A stretch of DNA of 64,000 bases from DATMER01 sp963741305 (GTDB lineage: Bacteria > Acidobacteriota > Thermoanaerobaculia > Multivoradales > UBA5704): assembly GCA_963741305.1 (NCBI GenBank), contig CAVUHL010000002.1:59341-123340 (forward strand), given 5' to 3'. The position numbers and the translations under genes are program-made. The notes below the pieces were generated by a model that saw only the letters and a program-made list of their open reading frames with translations, made no database searches and had not been told where the DNA came from. Below are positions 28,503 through 37,677 of this stretch, piece by piece; the first letter of the stretch is position 1; each line of letters begins with the position of its first letter.

Positions 28503-28542
28503 GGGAATTCTTCGTAAACTGAAGCCGGCCATCGTGCCCTCT

Positions 28543-28638
28543 GCGACCTCACCCCCGGCCCCTCCTAAAGGAGAGGGGAGACAGGCCGCTTCTTAAGCCC
28601 CTCTCCTTTAGGAGAGGGGTCCTCTGGGGTGAGGTCGC
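28543..28638. repeat. foldback repeat (GCGACCTCACCCC ... GGGGTGAGGTCGC)
   Basis: Outer arms 28543-28555 and 28626-28638 are perfect inverted copies. Inside lie CCCCTCCTAAAGGAGAGGGG and CCCCTCTCCTTTAGGAGAGG, each self-complementary. A non-coding MITE-like unit between the S8 peptidase and the kinase; its right end lies just upstream of the kinase ribosome site. Confidence 0.75.
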
Positions 28639-28660
28639 ACGGCAAGGAGACCCAAATCCC

Positions 28661-31428
28661 TTGAGCGCCGCCTGGGAGCAGCATTTCGACGAGCTGGCCG
28701 AGCTCGGTGAGGCCGAGCGGGTCCGCCGCCTGACAGATCTCGCGGGCCAGGATCCGGACCTCGCGCGCTTCCTGGAGGAGCTTCTCGCCGCCGATGCCGG
28801 AGAGCACGGCGAGCTGCCCGAAACCCTGGCCGAAAAAGCTCCGGCGCTGGCCGCCCGGGCGCTCAGCGCGGCGGGGGCGGAGCCCAAGACAACCGGGCCG
28901 GCGAGCGGATCGGCAACTACCGTCTGCTCTCCCTCCTCGGCCGCGGCGGCATGGGCGAGGTCTGGCTCGCCGAGCGGGCCGACGGCGAGTTCGACAGCCG
29001 CGTCGCCCTCAAGCTGGTGCGGGCCGAGTTGGAATCGGAAGCGATTCTCTCGGGCTTTCTGCGGGAACGCCGCATCCTGGCGCGCCTCGCCCACCCCGGA
29101 ATCGCCCGCCTCCTCGACGGCGGCCGGAGCCGCACCGGCGAGCCCTACTTCGTCCTCGAACATGTGGATGGCACGCCGATCACCGAGTGGTGCATCGACC
29201 GCGGCCTCTCGCTGGATGAGCGGCTGCGTTTGATGATCGAAGTCTGCGAGGCGGTCGATCACGCCCACCGGAGCCTGGTGGTACACCGGGACCTCAAGCC
29301 CTCGAACGTCCTCGTCGACAGCTCCGGACGCCCCAAACTCCTCGATTTCGGCATCGCCAAGCTCCTGTCGCCGGAGCCCGGGGACGCCAACCTGCTGGAG
29401 AGCGCCGCGAGTCGCCTCGGCGGCGCGCGAGCCTTCACTCCGGGCTATGCCTCTCCCGAGCAGATCCGCGGCGAGCCGGTCACCACGGCCACGGACATCT
29501 ATGCGCTGGGCGTGCTGCTCTATGAGCTGCTGACCGGAGAAAAACCTTTTCCACGCGCCTCCCGGTCGCTGCCGGGCTTGATGAAGGAAATCTCCACCGA
29601 GACCCTGGAGGCTCCCTCGGAACGGCTGCGGCGGCCGAAGACCGGAGATCCGGCCGGGGTTGAGCGGCCCGGGGGCGGCCGGCGCGGCTGAGCAAGGACC
29701 TCGACGCGATCACCGCCAAGGCCCTCGCCCGCGAGCCCGAGCAGCGCTATCCGAGCGCGGCGGCGCTCGCCGAAGACCTGCGGCGCGTCCTCGACCACCG
29801 GCCCGTGCGGGCGCGGCCGGCCACCGCGAGGTACCGCGCCGGCCGCTTCGTGGTGCGCCACCGGCTGGCGGCCCTCGCGGCAGCGCTCGCCGTGGTCTCG
29901 CTCCTGGGGGGCCTCACCGCCGCTCTCTGGCAGGCGCGCGTGGCGCAGGTCGAAGCCCAGCGGGCCGAGCGGGCACGCGGCTTCCTGGTGGAGATGTTCG
30001 AGTCCCTGGACCCCGTGCAGGCCCGCAGCCAGGCCGTGACGCCCGCCAAGCTGCTCGCCGCCGGCGTCCGCCGCGCCGACCGAGAGCTGGAGGACGAGCC
30101 GGCGTTCCAGGCCGAGATGCTCGACCTGCTAGCCAGCCTCCACCGCAAGCTTGGCCTGCTGCCCGAGGGGCGCGTCCTCGCCGAGCGTTCGCTGACCCTG
30201 CGCCGCCGGCTGTTCGGTGAGTCGTCCGCCGAGGCGGCGCAGAGCCTCGTCACGCTCGGCTGGATCCGGCTCAACCAGGGTGAGCCCGTGGCGGCCCGCG
30301 CCCTGCTCGAACGCGCCGTCGCCGACCTCGAACGCACCGAGGGCCGCGACAGCCTGGTTGTCGCCGACGCCCGCGAGCCGCTGCTGGAGGCCATGTTCTT
30401 CAGCGGGGACGGGGAGGCGATCCTGCCGCTTCTCGAGCACCGGCTGGCGACCTACCGCCGCATCCTCGGCGACGCCCACGAGAAGACCGGCATGGCCTGG
30501 AGCGACCGCGGCGTGCTGCTGGACCAGCTCGGCCGCATGAGCGAAGCCGAGGCGGACTACCGCAAAGCCCTCGCTGTGCTCCAGGCCCGCCTGCCGGCCG
30601 ACGATCCCCGGCTGGCCTACCCCCACCACAACCTCGGCAGCCTGCTGCTCGGCCGCGGGCGCACGGACGAGGCCGAGCGGGAGCTGAGGACGGCCTATGA
30701 GTTACGGCGGCGCGCCCTTGGTGATCGCCATCCCGAAACCGCGATGAACCTGCTGCTCCTTTCCAAGGCGCTGGTCGATAAAAGACAGTACAAGGAGGCG
30801 GAGGCCGCCGCCCGCAAGGTCGGCGAGATCCTTACGGACAAGGACCGTTTCGGGGCCGGCAACTCTCGGATCACCCTCGCCCAGATCCTGCTCTACCAGG
30901 AGCGCCACGCCGAAGCCATCGCCATGTTCGATCGGGGTATCGCCGAGTTGGAACCGCTCGTGGGCCCCCGCCACTCCCTCATTCTCGGCGCGCGTGCCTT
31001 TCGCGCTGAGACCTTGCTCGCCATGGGCCGCAGAAAGGAGGGCCTCGCCGGGTGGCGGAGCGTCATCGACGCTCTTCGAGACGCTCGGCGAGGCCGGCGA
31101 CGAGCTGCGCGCAGAGCTGCTCTTCAAGCTTGCCACCGAGATTCGCGAAGATGGAGGGGCCGCCGAGGCCCTCGCGATGCACCGGCAAAGCCGGCAGCTC
31201 GTCGTGCGGAGCTACGGGGAAGAGCACTACCGGGTCGCCCTGATCGACTTCCAGATTGCCATCGACATCCTCCGCGATCCGGCCTCGGGAGATGAGACGA
31301 CACGCCGGGCCAAGACCGTGGCCCTGGTTACCCAGGCCCGCGACCGGCTGCGCCGCGTCGACCCGACCAATACCGGCCTGGCCTATATCGAGCACCGGCT
31401 CGCCGAAATCCAGCAGCAAAAAGAATGA
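28661..31428 (+). CDS. Ser/Thr protein kinase with TPR C-terminal half, three frameshifts
   Basis: TTG 28661 follows CAAGGAGACCC. The N-terminal region (QHFDELAELGEAERVRRLTD) precedes the kinase: GNYRLLSLLGRGGMGEVWLA (Gly loop), VALK, VVHRDLKPSNVLV (HRD), LLDFGIAKLL (DFG), GYASPEQIRG (APE-like). Breaks occur near 28895, 29690 and 31075. Then comes a transmembrane helix (LAALAAALAVVSLLGGLTAA) and TPRs (AYPHHNLGSLLLGRGRTDEA, ETAMNLLLLSKALVDKRQYK). About 920 residues: a Hanks-type PknB-like kinase with an extracytoplasmic TPR domain. It is typical beside TIGR02999 sigma factors, so it may signal to the ECF factor at 24573. Confidence 0.8.
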
Positions 31429-31459
31429 GGCCGGCCCGCCATCAAAGCGAACCGGCCTC
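31427..31459. terminator. bidirectional rho-independent terminator candidate
   Basis: GAGGCCGG (31427-31434) pairs with CCGGCCTC (31452-31459). The stem is followed by TTTC on the plus strand and ATTCTTTTTG on the minus strand. It lies between the convergent kinase and cold-shock genes. Confidence 0.6.
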
Positions 31460-31480
31460 TTTCAGGATCAGATCCAGAGC

Positions 31481-31687
31481 TTACAGCTTGACGACGTTCT
31501 CGGCCGCCGGGCCCTTCTGGCCCTGGACGATGTCGAACTCGACGCGCTCGCCCTCGGCCAGGTTCTTGATTCCCTCGCCGCGGATCGCCGAGTGATGGAC
31601 GAAGCAGTCCTTCTCTCCATCCTCCGGAGTGATGAACCCAAAGCCCTTCGACTCGTTGAACCACTTGACAGTACCTTTAGTACGCAT
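31481..31687 (-). CDS. cspA: cold-shock protein (CspA family)
   Basis: A 68-residue protein: KGTVKWFNESKGFGFITPED, then KDCFVHHSAI and VEFDIVQGQKGPAAENVV. RNP1 (KGFGFI) and RNP2 (CFVHH) are intact, so it binds single-stranded RNA/DNA as a chaperone. AAGGAG precedes the ATG. The upstream 31688-31800 could form a long 5' UTR, as is usual for csp genes. Confidence 0.93.
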   Translation of the reverse strand: MRTKGTVKWFNESKGFGFITPEDGEKDCFVHHSAIRGEGIKNLAEGERVEFDIVQGQKGPAAENVVKL

Positions 31688-32138
31688 CTTTCACCTGCTC
31701 CTTGTAGTCTGAGCCGGTGAAAACCGTACCCATCTACTTTTGTAATCGTGAGACGACCCTCACGGGGGTGCTATACCGAGTGAACCGAACTTTCAGTTCG
31801 CGGCATCAGTGTAACAGGCTGGTGGGATCTCCTATTCCCGAGGTTGAACGGCGCCTCAAAAAACCCTCAGCACCCCGGCCTCCCGGCACCCTTTATCTGC
31901 CCTATATCTTCTTCGCAGATACGAGAGTTGCCTTCGTTGACCGTAACCGGCAAACGGGGTACGCTCTTCCGAGAACCTGGAGGATTTCGAGCATGGGTGC
32001 GTTTGCTGCTCTCAGCGAGTCAGAGCGTCACGACAATCGAAAAATCCCTGTGGCCGGGTGGAGAAGGCGTAGTGGAGGTATTCCTGAAGGGATTGGGCTA
32101 GGAGTTCGAGATCCGCCTGTGCTTCAATACAGGGTATC
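31688..32138. other. divergent intergenic region, no gene
   Basis: About 450 bp between the divergent cspA and the peroxiredoxin-like gene. It contains GAACTGAAAGTTC (a 13-base dyad near 31788-31800) but no clear promoter hexamers. ORFs here are short and lack ribosome sites. Confidence 0.4.
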
Positions 32139-32741
32139 ATGAGAAACCGAATCGCTACCGCGCTCTGCCTTACCGTCCTTGGGCTCTTCCTGTGCCTGCC
32201 GGCCGCCGTGGCGCAACTGCCCGCCTCCGCAGGCGCGCCGAAAGTCGGCGAGAAGGCTCCCGACTTCACCCTGGAGGATTCCCAGGGCAAGCCGGTGCAG
32301 CTCTCCAGCCTCCTGAAGTCGAAGCCTGAAGGCGCCGGCTCTTCCTCCTGGGTGGTGCTCATCTTCTATCGCGGCTACTGGTGACTGTTCTGCAACTCCG
32401 AGTTGCGGAGCTTCCAGCAGCAGCTTCCCGAGTTCACGAAGCGCGGCATCAAGGTGGTCGCCATCAGCGTGGACCCGCCGGCCACCACCCGCCAGCACCT
32501 CACCAAGACCGGCTGGACCTACACCTTCCTCAGCGACCCTGAGGCAAAGGTTCTCAAACAGTACGACCTCGTCCACTCCATCGGGGAGAACCAGGTGATC
32601 GCCCGGCCCGCGGAGTTCCTGGTCGACCCCACCGGCACGGTGCGTTGGCGGGACCTGACGGAGGACTTGCGGGTCCGCATCCGCCCGGAGACGGTGCTGG
32701 AGGTCTTCGACCACCTTGCCGGTGGGGCTCCCGCGCCCTGA
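32139..32741 (+). CDS. peroxiredoxin-like AhpC/TSA protein with in-frame UGA, candidate selenoprotein
   Basis: The frame from ATG 32139 encodes a signal peptide (RIATALCLTVLGLFLCLPAA), KVGEKAPDFTLEDSQGKPVQ and WVVLIFYRGYW. TGA follows at 32382-32384, and then the same frame continues LFCNSELRSFQQQLPEFTKR, VVAISVDPPATTRQHL, YTFLSDPEAKVLKQYDL and PAEFLVDPTGTVRW to 32741. Family members read YRGYWCPFC at this point, so the UGA replaces exactly the peroxidatic first Cys of the CxxC. With read-through the product is 200 residues, full length and otherwise perfect. This fits a Sec (UxxC) thiol peroxidase. The alternatives are a Cys-to-stop mutation or a base-call error (TGC/TGT to TGA). Confidence 0.7.
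32387..32411 (+). promoter_or_regulatory. SECIS-like hairpin just after the UGA
   Basis: Bases 32387-32396 (GTTCTGCAAC) pair with 32402-32411 (GTTGCGGAGC) over all ten positions, three of them G-U, around a five-base loop TCCGA. It begins two bases after the UGA. Bacterial SECIS elements lie directly downstream of the Sec codon, but the loop here is nearer (12 nt) than in the E. coli examples and lacks G in its first two positions. Confidence 0.4.
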
Positions 32742-32829
32742 CCGGGCGGCCGAGCCCCCTCCCAAGGGCCCACCCGGCGCAAACGACGCTTGCGCCGAGG
32801 GTCCCTTCTGTGCTGCAATCCGCAGTGCA

Positions 32830-33249
32830 ATGACACGCGAGGACTTTGAGCAACTCAAGCGAAGGCTGGACGATCAGCTCGAAGCCGGCATCGCGCTGCT
32901 GCGGGAGTCCCACCGTTCCCAGGTGCGGGCCCTGGAGTTGCTCCGGCTGGCCTCGGACGATGGTCCGCTCCCCCTGGAATCCAGCCAGTCGGCCGCTCCG
33001 GCCATGGCGATCTCCGCTCCCGCCGAGAAGAGCACCCGGGAGTTGCCGCCGCCCGATCCCGCCGAGGGGGTAGGGATGCGGGAGTGGAAGGTGCGCAAGG
33101 CCCTCGAAGCCTACGCGCGCGGCGAAGGCTCGCTCGCCCAGGCAGCTCAACAGGCCGGCGTTCCTCTCCACGAGATGATCCCGCTCGCCTACGCGCACGG
33201 TTTCACCCCCAAAGTGGAGACCATGGAAACCAGCCACTCCGGACGGTAG
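32830..33249 (+). CDS. hypothetical protein with UPF0175-like helical end
   Basis: I start at ATG 32830 (MTREDFEQLKRRLDDQLEAG); the longer frame to 32716 is Pro/Arg-rich and lacks a ribosome site. The 139-residue protein has an N-terminal helix, a Pro/Ser-rich linker, and a C-terminal region (VRKALEAYARGEGSLAQAAQ, then AGVPLHEMIPLAYAHGF) that resembles the short HTH of UPF0175 antitoxin-like proteins. No toxin partner is adjacent. Function unknown. Confidence 0.55.
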   Translation: MTREDFEQLKRRLDDQLEAGIALLRESHRSQVRALELLRLASDDGPLPLESSQSAAPAMAISAPAEKSTRELPPPDPAEGVGMREWKVRKALEAYARGEGSLAQAAQQAGVPLHEMIPLAYAHGFTPKVETMETSHSGR

Positions 33250-33349
33250 CCGAAGGCTCCCGGTTCGTCCCTGGGACCCCGGACCGACTATGGTACAGTA
33301 CCCACCGCCCAGGCGCTGGAACCCAACCCGCGTCTGTCGTTCCTTCAAC

Positions 33350-33425
33350 GTCCCCATCGTCTAGTGGACTAGGACTCTGCCCTTTCAAGGCAGCAACACG
33401 GGTTCGAATCCCGTTGGGGATACCA
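33350..33425 (+). tRNA. tRNA-Glu (UUC)
   Basis: A 76-base cloverleaf: acceptor GTCCCCA with TGGGGAT, D arm, anticodon stem CTGCC/GGCAG with loop CTTTCAA (anticodon TTC), T arm CGGGTTCGAATCCCG, discriminator A and encoded CCA. It lies at the left edge of the CRISPR island and could be an integration target. Confidence 0.95.
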
Positions 33426-33574
33426 ATAGAATCAACGACTTACGTCTCTAGCACGAGCCGTCAAAGCCCGGCGCACCGAATACGCACCAAATACCGTGTG
33501 CGTGCGAGCCCGCGTCCAAGGCCTTGGGGCTCAATGGGGCTCCACCGGTTGGTGGCAGCGGCGCGTAAGTTCAT

Positions 33575-33808
33575 TCAGGTAAGCCAGCGGAGGAGTTGGG
33601 GGTAGTCCAGGCGGTCCGCCCGGGAATTGGCCCTGGGCGGTCGGGAGAGCAACCCCTCTTCCCCGCGGATGAAGGACGAGCGCGGGTAAGTCGGCGGACA
33701 GCGAGTCCCAGTCCGGTCAAAACGAGCCTCCAACCAACGGCGTAAACTACGTAACCGCAGAGGTTTACGGGTAATATCTACTACCTCTGCCGTTGGCTTT
33801 TTGGACAA
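33575..33808 (-). CDS. small hypothetical protein
   Basis: A 77-residue basic protein (MSKKPTAEVVDITRKPLRLR). No domain recognised. A short dyad (CCAACGGCGTAAAC with the CCTCTGCCGTTGG region, 33734-33795) overlaps its 5' half. Between the tRNA and this gene I see no integrase. Low support. Confidence 0.35.
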   Translation of the reverse strand: MSKKPTAEVVDITRKPLRLRSLRRWLEARFDRTGTRCPPTYPRSSFIRGEEGLLSRPPRANSRADRLDYPQLLRWLT

Positions 33809-33891
33809 AGTTGAGGCTCATTATCCCCCAAATGTCCCCCGATTGTCCCCCGATCATTAGGCGTTAGGGCGCGTCACCTGCCGGACCGCTC

Positions 33892-34248
33892 TCATGGCCT
33901 GCTCGAGCTGCTCAATCGGCTCTCCGTCTCGATCTGGCGCTTCTCGACGCGGCGGATCGCCTCCCAGAGCGACTCGATCACCTCGTCGGAAGGCCCCCGA
34001 GCTGCCATGGGCTGCGGCGCAACGGCACCCAAGGCGCCCGCCAGATCCGCCACGGTGGCCCCGTAACCCCTAAGCACTTGGCCGAGGTTCCCTAGTGTGG
34101 GGCGGGTGCTCTCGTTCTCCCAGCGCGACAGTTGCCCCTTGTCCATCGTCAGGGCCTTGGCCGCTTCGGTCTGCGTGAAGAAGCCGGCCCGCTCTCGCAG
34201 ACGAGCCAGCGCCTTGACTGCTTGCGACACTGCCGATCCACCAAACAA
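33892..34248 (-). CDS. XRE-family HTH regulator
   Basis: A 118-residue protein. LRERAGFFTQTEAAKALTMD, then KGQLSRWENESTRPTLGNLG, is a standard Cro/C1 helix-turn-helix; the C-terminal half (DEVIESLWEAIRRVEKRQIE) is helical. It lies directly downstream, in transcript direction, of array 1 (22 bp), so read-through from the array could reach it. A role in controlling the CRISPR island or an element-borne function is inference. Confidence 0.75.
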   Translation of the reverse strand: MFGGSAVSQAVKALARLRERAGFFTQTEAAKALTMDKGQLSRWENESTRPTLGNLGQVLRGYGATVADLAGALGAVAPQPMAARGPSDEVIESLWEAIRRVEKRQIETESRLSSSSRP

Positions 34249-34269
34249 GTAACTGAACGCCGGCAGAAT

Positions 34270-36267
34270 GTCTCAATCCCCCGAAGGGTCCTGACTGCTT
34301 TGCGACTCAGCAAACAGAACGAGACGCTTCTCACCGAGAATCAGATGTCTCAATCCCCCGAAGGGTCCTGACTGCTTTGCGACGTCCGAATGACCGGCGC
34401 AAACACCGGTTCGGCTGGTATGTCTCAATCCCCCGAAGGGTCCTGACTGCTTTGCGGCTGAAGAGAAACAGAGTGTCTCTGCTGCTCGCAATCGTGTCTC
34501 AATCCCCCGAAGGGTCCTGACTGCTTTGCGACAGCACGAGACCCAGGAGGCATGGCGAGCCGGAGCGAAACGTCTCAATCCCCCGAAGGGTCCTGACAGC
34601 TTTGCGACCTCTTCCTAAAGAGGTTTGAGGCGGCGTCAAAACGGTTGTCTCAATCCCCCGAAGGGTCCTGACTGCTTTGCGACGCAGACAATCCACTCGG
34701 TCATACCTGGCATATACCGAGGTCTCAATCCCCCGAAGGGTCCTGACTGCTTTGCGACGGCAAGACGACCTGATGTCCGCCGCCGCGGCTCCCGGTCTCA
34801 ATCCCCCGAAGGGTCCTGACTGCTTTGCGACGAGGAAAACCATGAATAGTATTGGCGGTAAAATCGATATGTCTCAATCCCCCGAAGGGTCCTGACTGCT
34901 TTGCGACGTTATTCCTTCCGGCGCGCAAACTACTCCGGACCTTCCAAGTCTCAATCCCCCGAAGGGTCCTGACTGCTTTGCGACCGGGATCGCCACTTCG
35001 CTCATCTATGACTGCCCCAAGATGTCTCAATCCCCCGAAGGGTCCTGACTGCTTTGCGACCAAACTCTTTAAGGCACGTTCCCACGGAGTTCCTCGAGTC
35101 TCAATCCCCCGAAGGGTCCTGACTGCTTTGCGACCTTCCAAAAGGAGCAGCGCTACGAGGAGAAGCGGGAAGCTGTCTCAATCCCCCGAAGGGTCCTGAC
35201 TGCTTTGCGACCCAGGAGCCCGCGCCCGGTTGGGGGAGGCCGTTGAGGTCTCAATCCCCCGAAGGGTCCTGACTGCTTTGCGACGCGAGAGGCCCTTCCG
35301 GCCTGAGAGGGCCAGCCGCTTCGTCTCAATCCCCCGAAGGGTCCTGACTGCTTTGCGACAAATAACAACGGCTTCCCTGAGAGTAGTATGGTGGGAATTG
35401 TCTCAATCCCCCGAAGGGTCCTGACTGCTTTGCGACGGCGGCCGTACAGGCCGCCCTTCTATACAACGAGGTCGTGTCTCAATCCCCCGAAGGGTCCTGA
35501 CTGCTTTGCGACGAGAAGAGAATGAATTCCAGGCAGCCGCTTATGAAGGTCTCAATCCCCCGAAGGGTCCTGACTGCTTTGCGACGCCGAGAAAGGCATG
35601 GTTTGACGGGTTGGAAGATGATGTCTCAATCCCCCGAAGGGTCCTGACTGCTTTGCGACCCGTCTCGGTTCTTTGTCTACAATAATCTCAATAAATAAGG
35701 TCTCAATCCCCCGAAGGGTCCTGACTGCTTTGCGACCTACACCATCCCAAGGACGGGTAGGCGGGTAGGATGAATGTCTCAATCCCCCGAAGGGTCCTGA
35801 CTGCTTTGCGACGGCGAGCGGCTCGTCTCCAAAGCGAAGGCAACATTCCAGGGATGTCTCAATCCCCCGAAGGGTCCTGACTGCTTTGCGACCAACTCGG
35901 AGCGCCTACCCCAAGGGCCTTACACCAGAGATGTCTCAATCCCCCGAAGGGTCCTGACTGCTTTGCGACATCGACGGCGAGGCCGTAATGGCCCAGGGCC
36001 TCGGCCGTCTCAATCCCCCGAAGGGTCCTGACTGCTTTGCGACAAGAGTCCGCCCAGGTGATTGCCAACGAAGCGTTCAATAGTCTCAATCCCCCGAAGG
36101 GTCCTGACTGCTTTGCGACGGGGAGCTTCAGCTCCCCGGAGAGGGGCCTGAGATAGTGTCTCAATCCCCCGAAGGGTCCTGACTGCTTTGCGACCAGCCA
36201 GCTCGGCCAGGAAGGCGCGGCTCTCCGCAGGTCTCAATCCCCCGAAGGGTCCTGACTGCTTTGCGAC
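34270..36267 (-). CRISPR. CRISPR array 1: 27 repeats, 26 spacers
   Basis: 37-base repeats at about 75-bp spacing (first 34270-34306, last 36231-36267); spacers roughly 34-43 bp. On the transcribed (minus) strand the repeat starts GTCGCAAAGCAGTC and ends CCCTTCGGGGGATTGAGAC, giving an ATTGAGAC 5' handle and a C-UUCG-G tetraloop hairpin. The leader is at the right end, so spacers near 36200 are newest. One repeat (about 34571) carries GACAGC in place of GACTGC on the plus strand, a hybrid toward the array 2 version. No internal degeneration otherwise. Confidence 0.98.
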
Positions 36268-36560
36268 TCCTGCCCCTCCAACCCCCTGAAAAGAAAGCAC
36301 TTAAGACCGCCAATCCGCTAACCTCCCTCCACCTGACTCCCACGACTGCGTTCCGAGGTTTGACCGCTGAGGCATCTGGAACACCTATCTGCCTCATTCT
36401 GTTCATCTTAATCCACTTTCCTCCGCTTCCGCTAACCTCCCCCCATTTTTTGCCTCTTGGGAGGTTAGCGGCGTCGCCGATGTAGGTGAAGTAAACTAGT
36501 TGTCAAGGAACCCGAGGACTGCGGAAAATGACGAGCTCACGCCCGGTGGCTTCACTTCCT
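36268..36560 (-). promoter_or_regulatory. CRISPR leader 1
   Basis: Homologous to the sequences right of arrays 2 and 3. Shared blocks are CCTGCC...CTCCAACC next to the repeat, CCGCTAACCTC near 36307-36317, an inverted pair CCGCTAACCTCCC (36429-36441) / GGGAGGTTAGCGG (36459-36471), and GTAAACTAGTTGTCAAGGAA, whose reverse complement holds a -35-like TTGACA (36506-36501). It lies between cas1 and array 1. No clear -10 box. Confidence 0.85.
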
Positions 36561-36689
36561 TTAACTTCCTCACTATTACTGACAGAATTTGCTCCTATCC
36601 TTCCGCACCCAGTCTTGACGTTTGATTATGCGGCAGACCACCCGCATTAGGGAAGACACCATCCGCGGCAGTTTGGTCAGGGCCGGCCG

Positions 36690-37674
36690 CTAGCCGCACC
36701 AAGCGTAAAACGCCGACGCCTGACCTGTCATCACCATCTCCTTGACGGCATCAACCTGACTCCGAAGCCTCTCCCGCCAGATGGGCGTGCCCGTGCCCTC
36801 GCTCTCTGTGCGGAGTTGCTCCTCGTAGAGCGACAGGTAGCGCTTCAACGCCTCAGTGCTCAGTCTGAGCCCGGTCTCCCCGCCTTCGAAGTCCTCCGGC
36901 GCCAGTTGACGGAGGTTCAAGAGGCGGAGTGTCAGCCGGTCGATCATCGGCTGGCGAAAAACCTCGACGACATCCAGCGCGAGGGAGCTGCGGCCATAGC
37001 GCAGACCGTGCAGAAAGCCTACCGCCGGATCGAATCCCCGCGCTTCCAGCAGGGCCCCGATCTCGTTGCCAAGGAGCACGTAGCCGAGGCTGAGGAGGGA
37101 ATTCGCCGGGTCTGTCGAGGGATGCTTCTTCCGGCCGGGAAAGGGCACGCTCTTCAGCATCCGGCCGAACTGCCGGTAGTAGACCGCGGCAGCGGCACCT
37201 TCCATCCCCTGCGCGACCTCGACAGATTCCGCAGTGGCGACCTTCTCAATCAGCTCCCGAATCCGCGCCGGTGAATCCTCTTCCAAGATCCCCGGATGGT
37301 TTCGCTGGTGACGCGCCAGGAGGCGTTGTTGAGCGGTGAGCTTGGCGCTGATGACGCTCCGGCTGAAGGCGAGCCGAAACTCCGGGTCCCGCCAGCGGTC
37401 AAACTGTGCGAGACGGAGAAACACGTTCCGGGACTGGCCGGCCACCAACGAACCCCGCAGCCGGCCCCGCGAGGTCAGGAAGGAAACATCGATCCCCTGA
37501 TCCAGAAGAAGCGCCAAAGCCTGGCTCGAAGAATTGGACCGAGCCCAGCACGACGAGCCGTTCCAGATCGAAGAGCCGGAGGTCGCCGGCCTTCGTGTCT
37601 CCCTGCCAGATCTCCAACCGCTCTCCCTTGCGGCGGACCTGGGTGCCCGGTGTCATCAGGTAAACTACGCTCAC
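36690..37674 (-). CDS. cas1: Cas1 integrase, one frameshift
   Basis: GTG 37674 (SVVYLMTPGTQVRRKGERLE) lies 3 bp after the RT stop. The N-terminal frame runs to LVVLGSVQF near 37530; one extra base there shifts it, and the rest continues SSQALALLLDQGIDVSFLTS to 36690. The C-terminal domain has the metal residues: E in AQGMEGAAAAVYYRQF, H in PAVGFLHGLRYGRSSL, and D/E in ALDVVEVFRQPMID. About 328 residues, usual length. With Cas2 it integrates spacers at the leader end. The indel is in AATTCTTCGAGCC and may be a sequencing error. Confidence 0.92.
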
Positions 37675-37677
37675 TGC

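Noticed and set aside
33426..33560. Integrase remnant or att repeat right after tRNA-Glu
   Set aside because: No tyrosine-recombinase motif can be read and no second copy of the tRNA end is visible in the window.
34499..36300. Minus-strand ORFs reading AKQSGPFGGLR and RKAVRTLRGIET
   Set aside because: Translations of the array 1 repeat on the transcribed strand.
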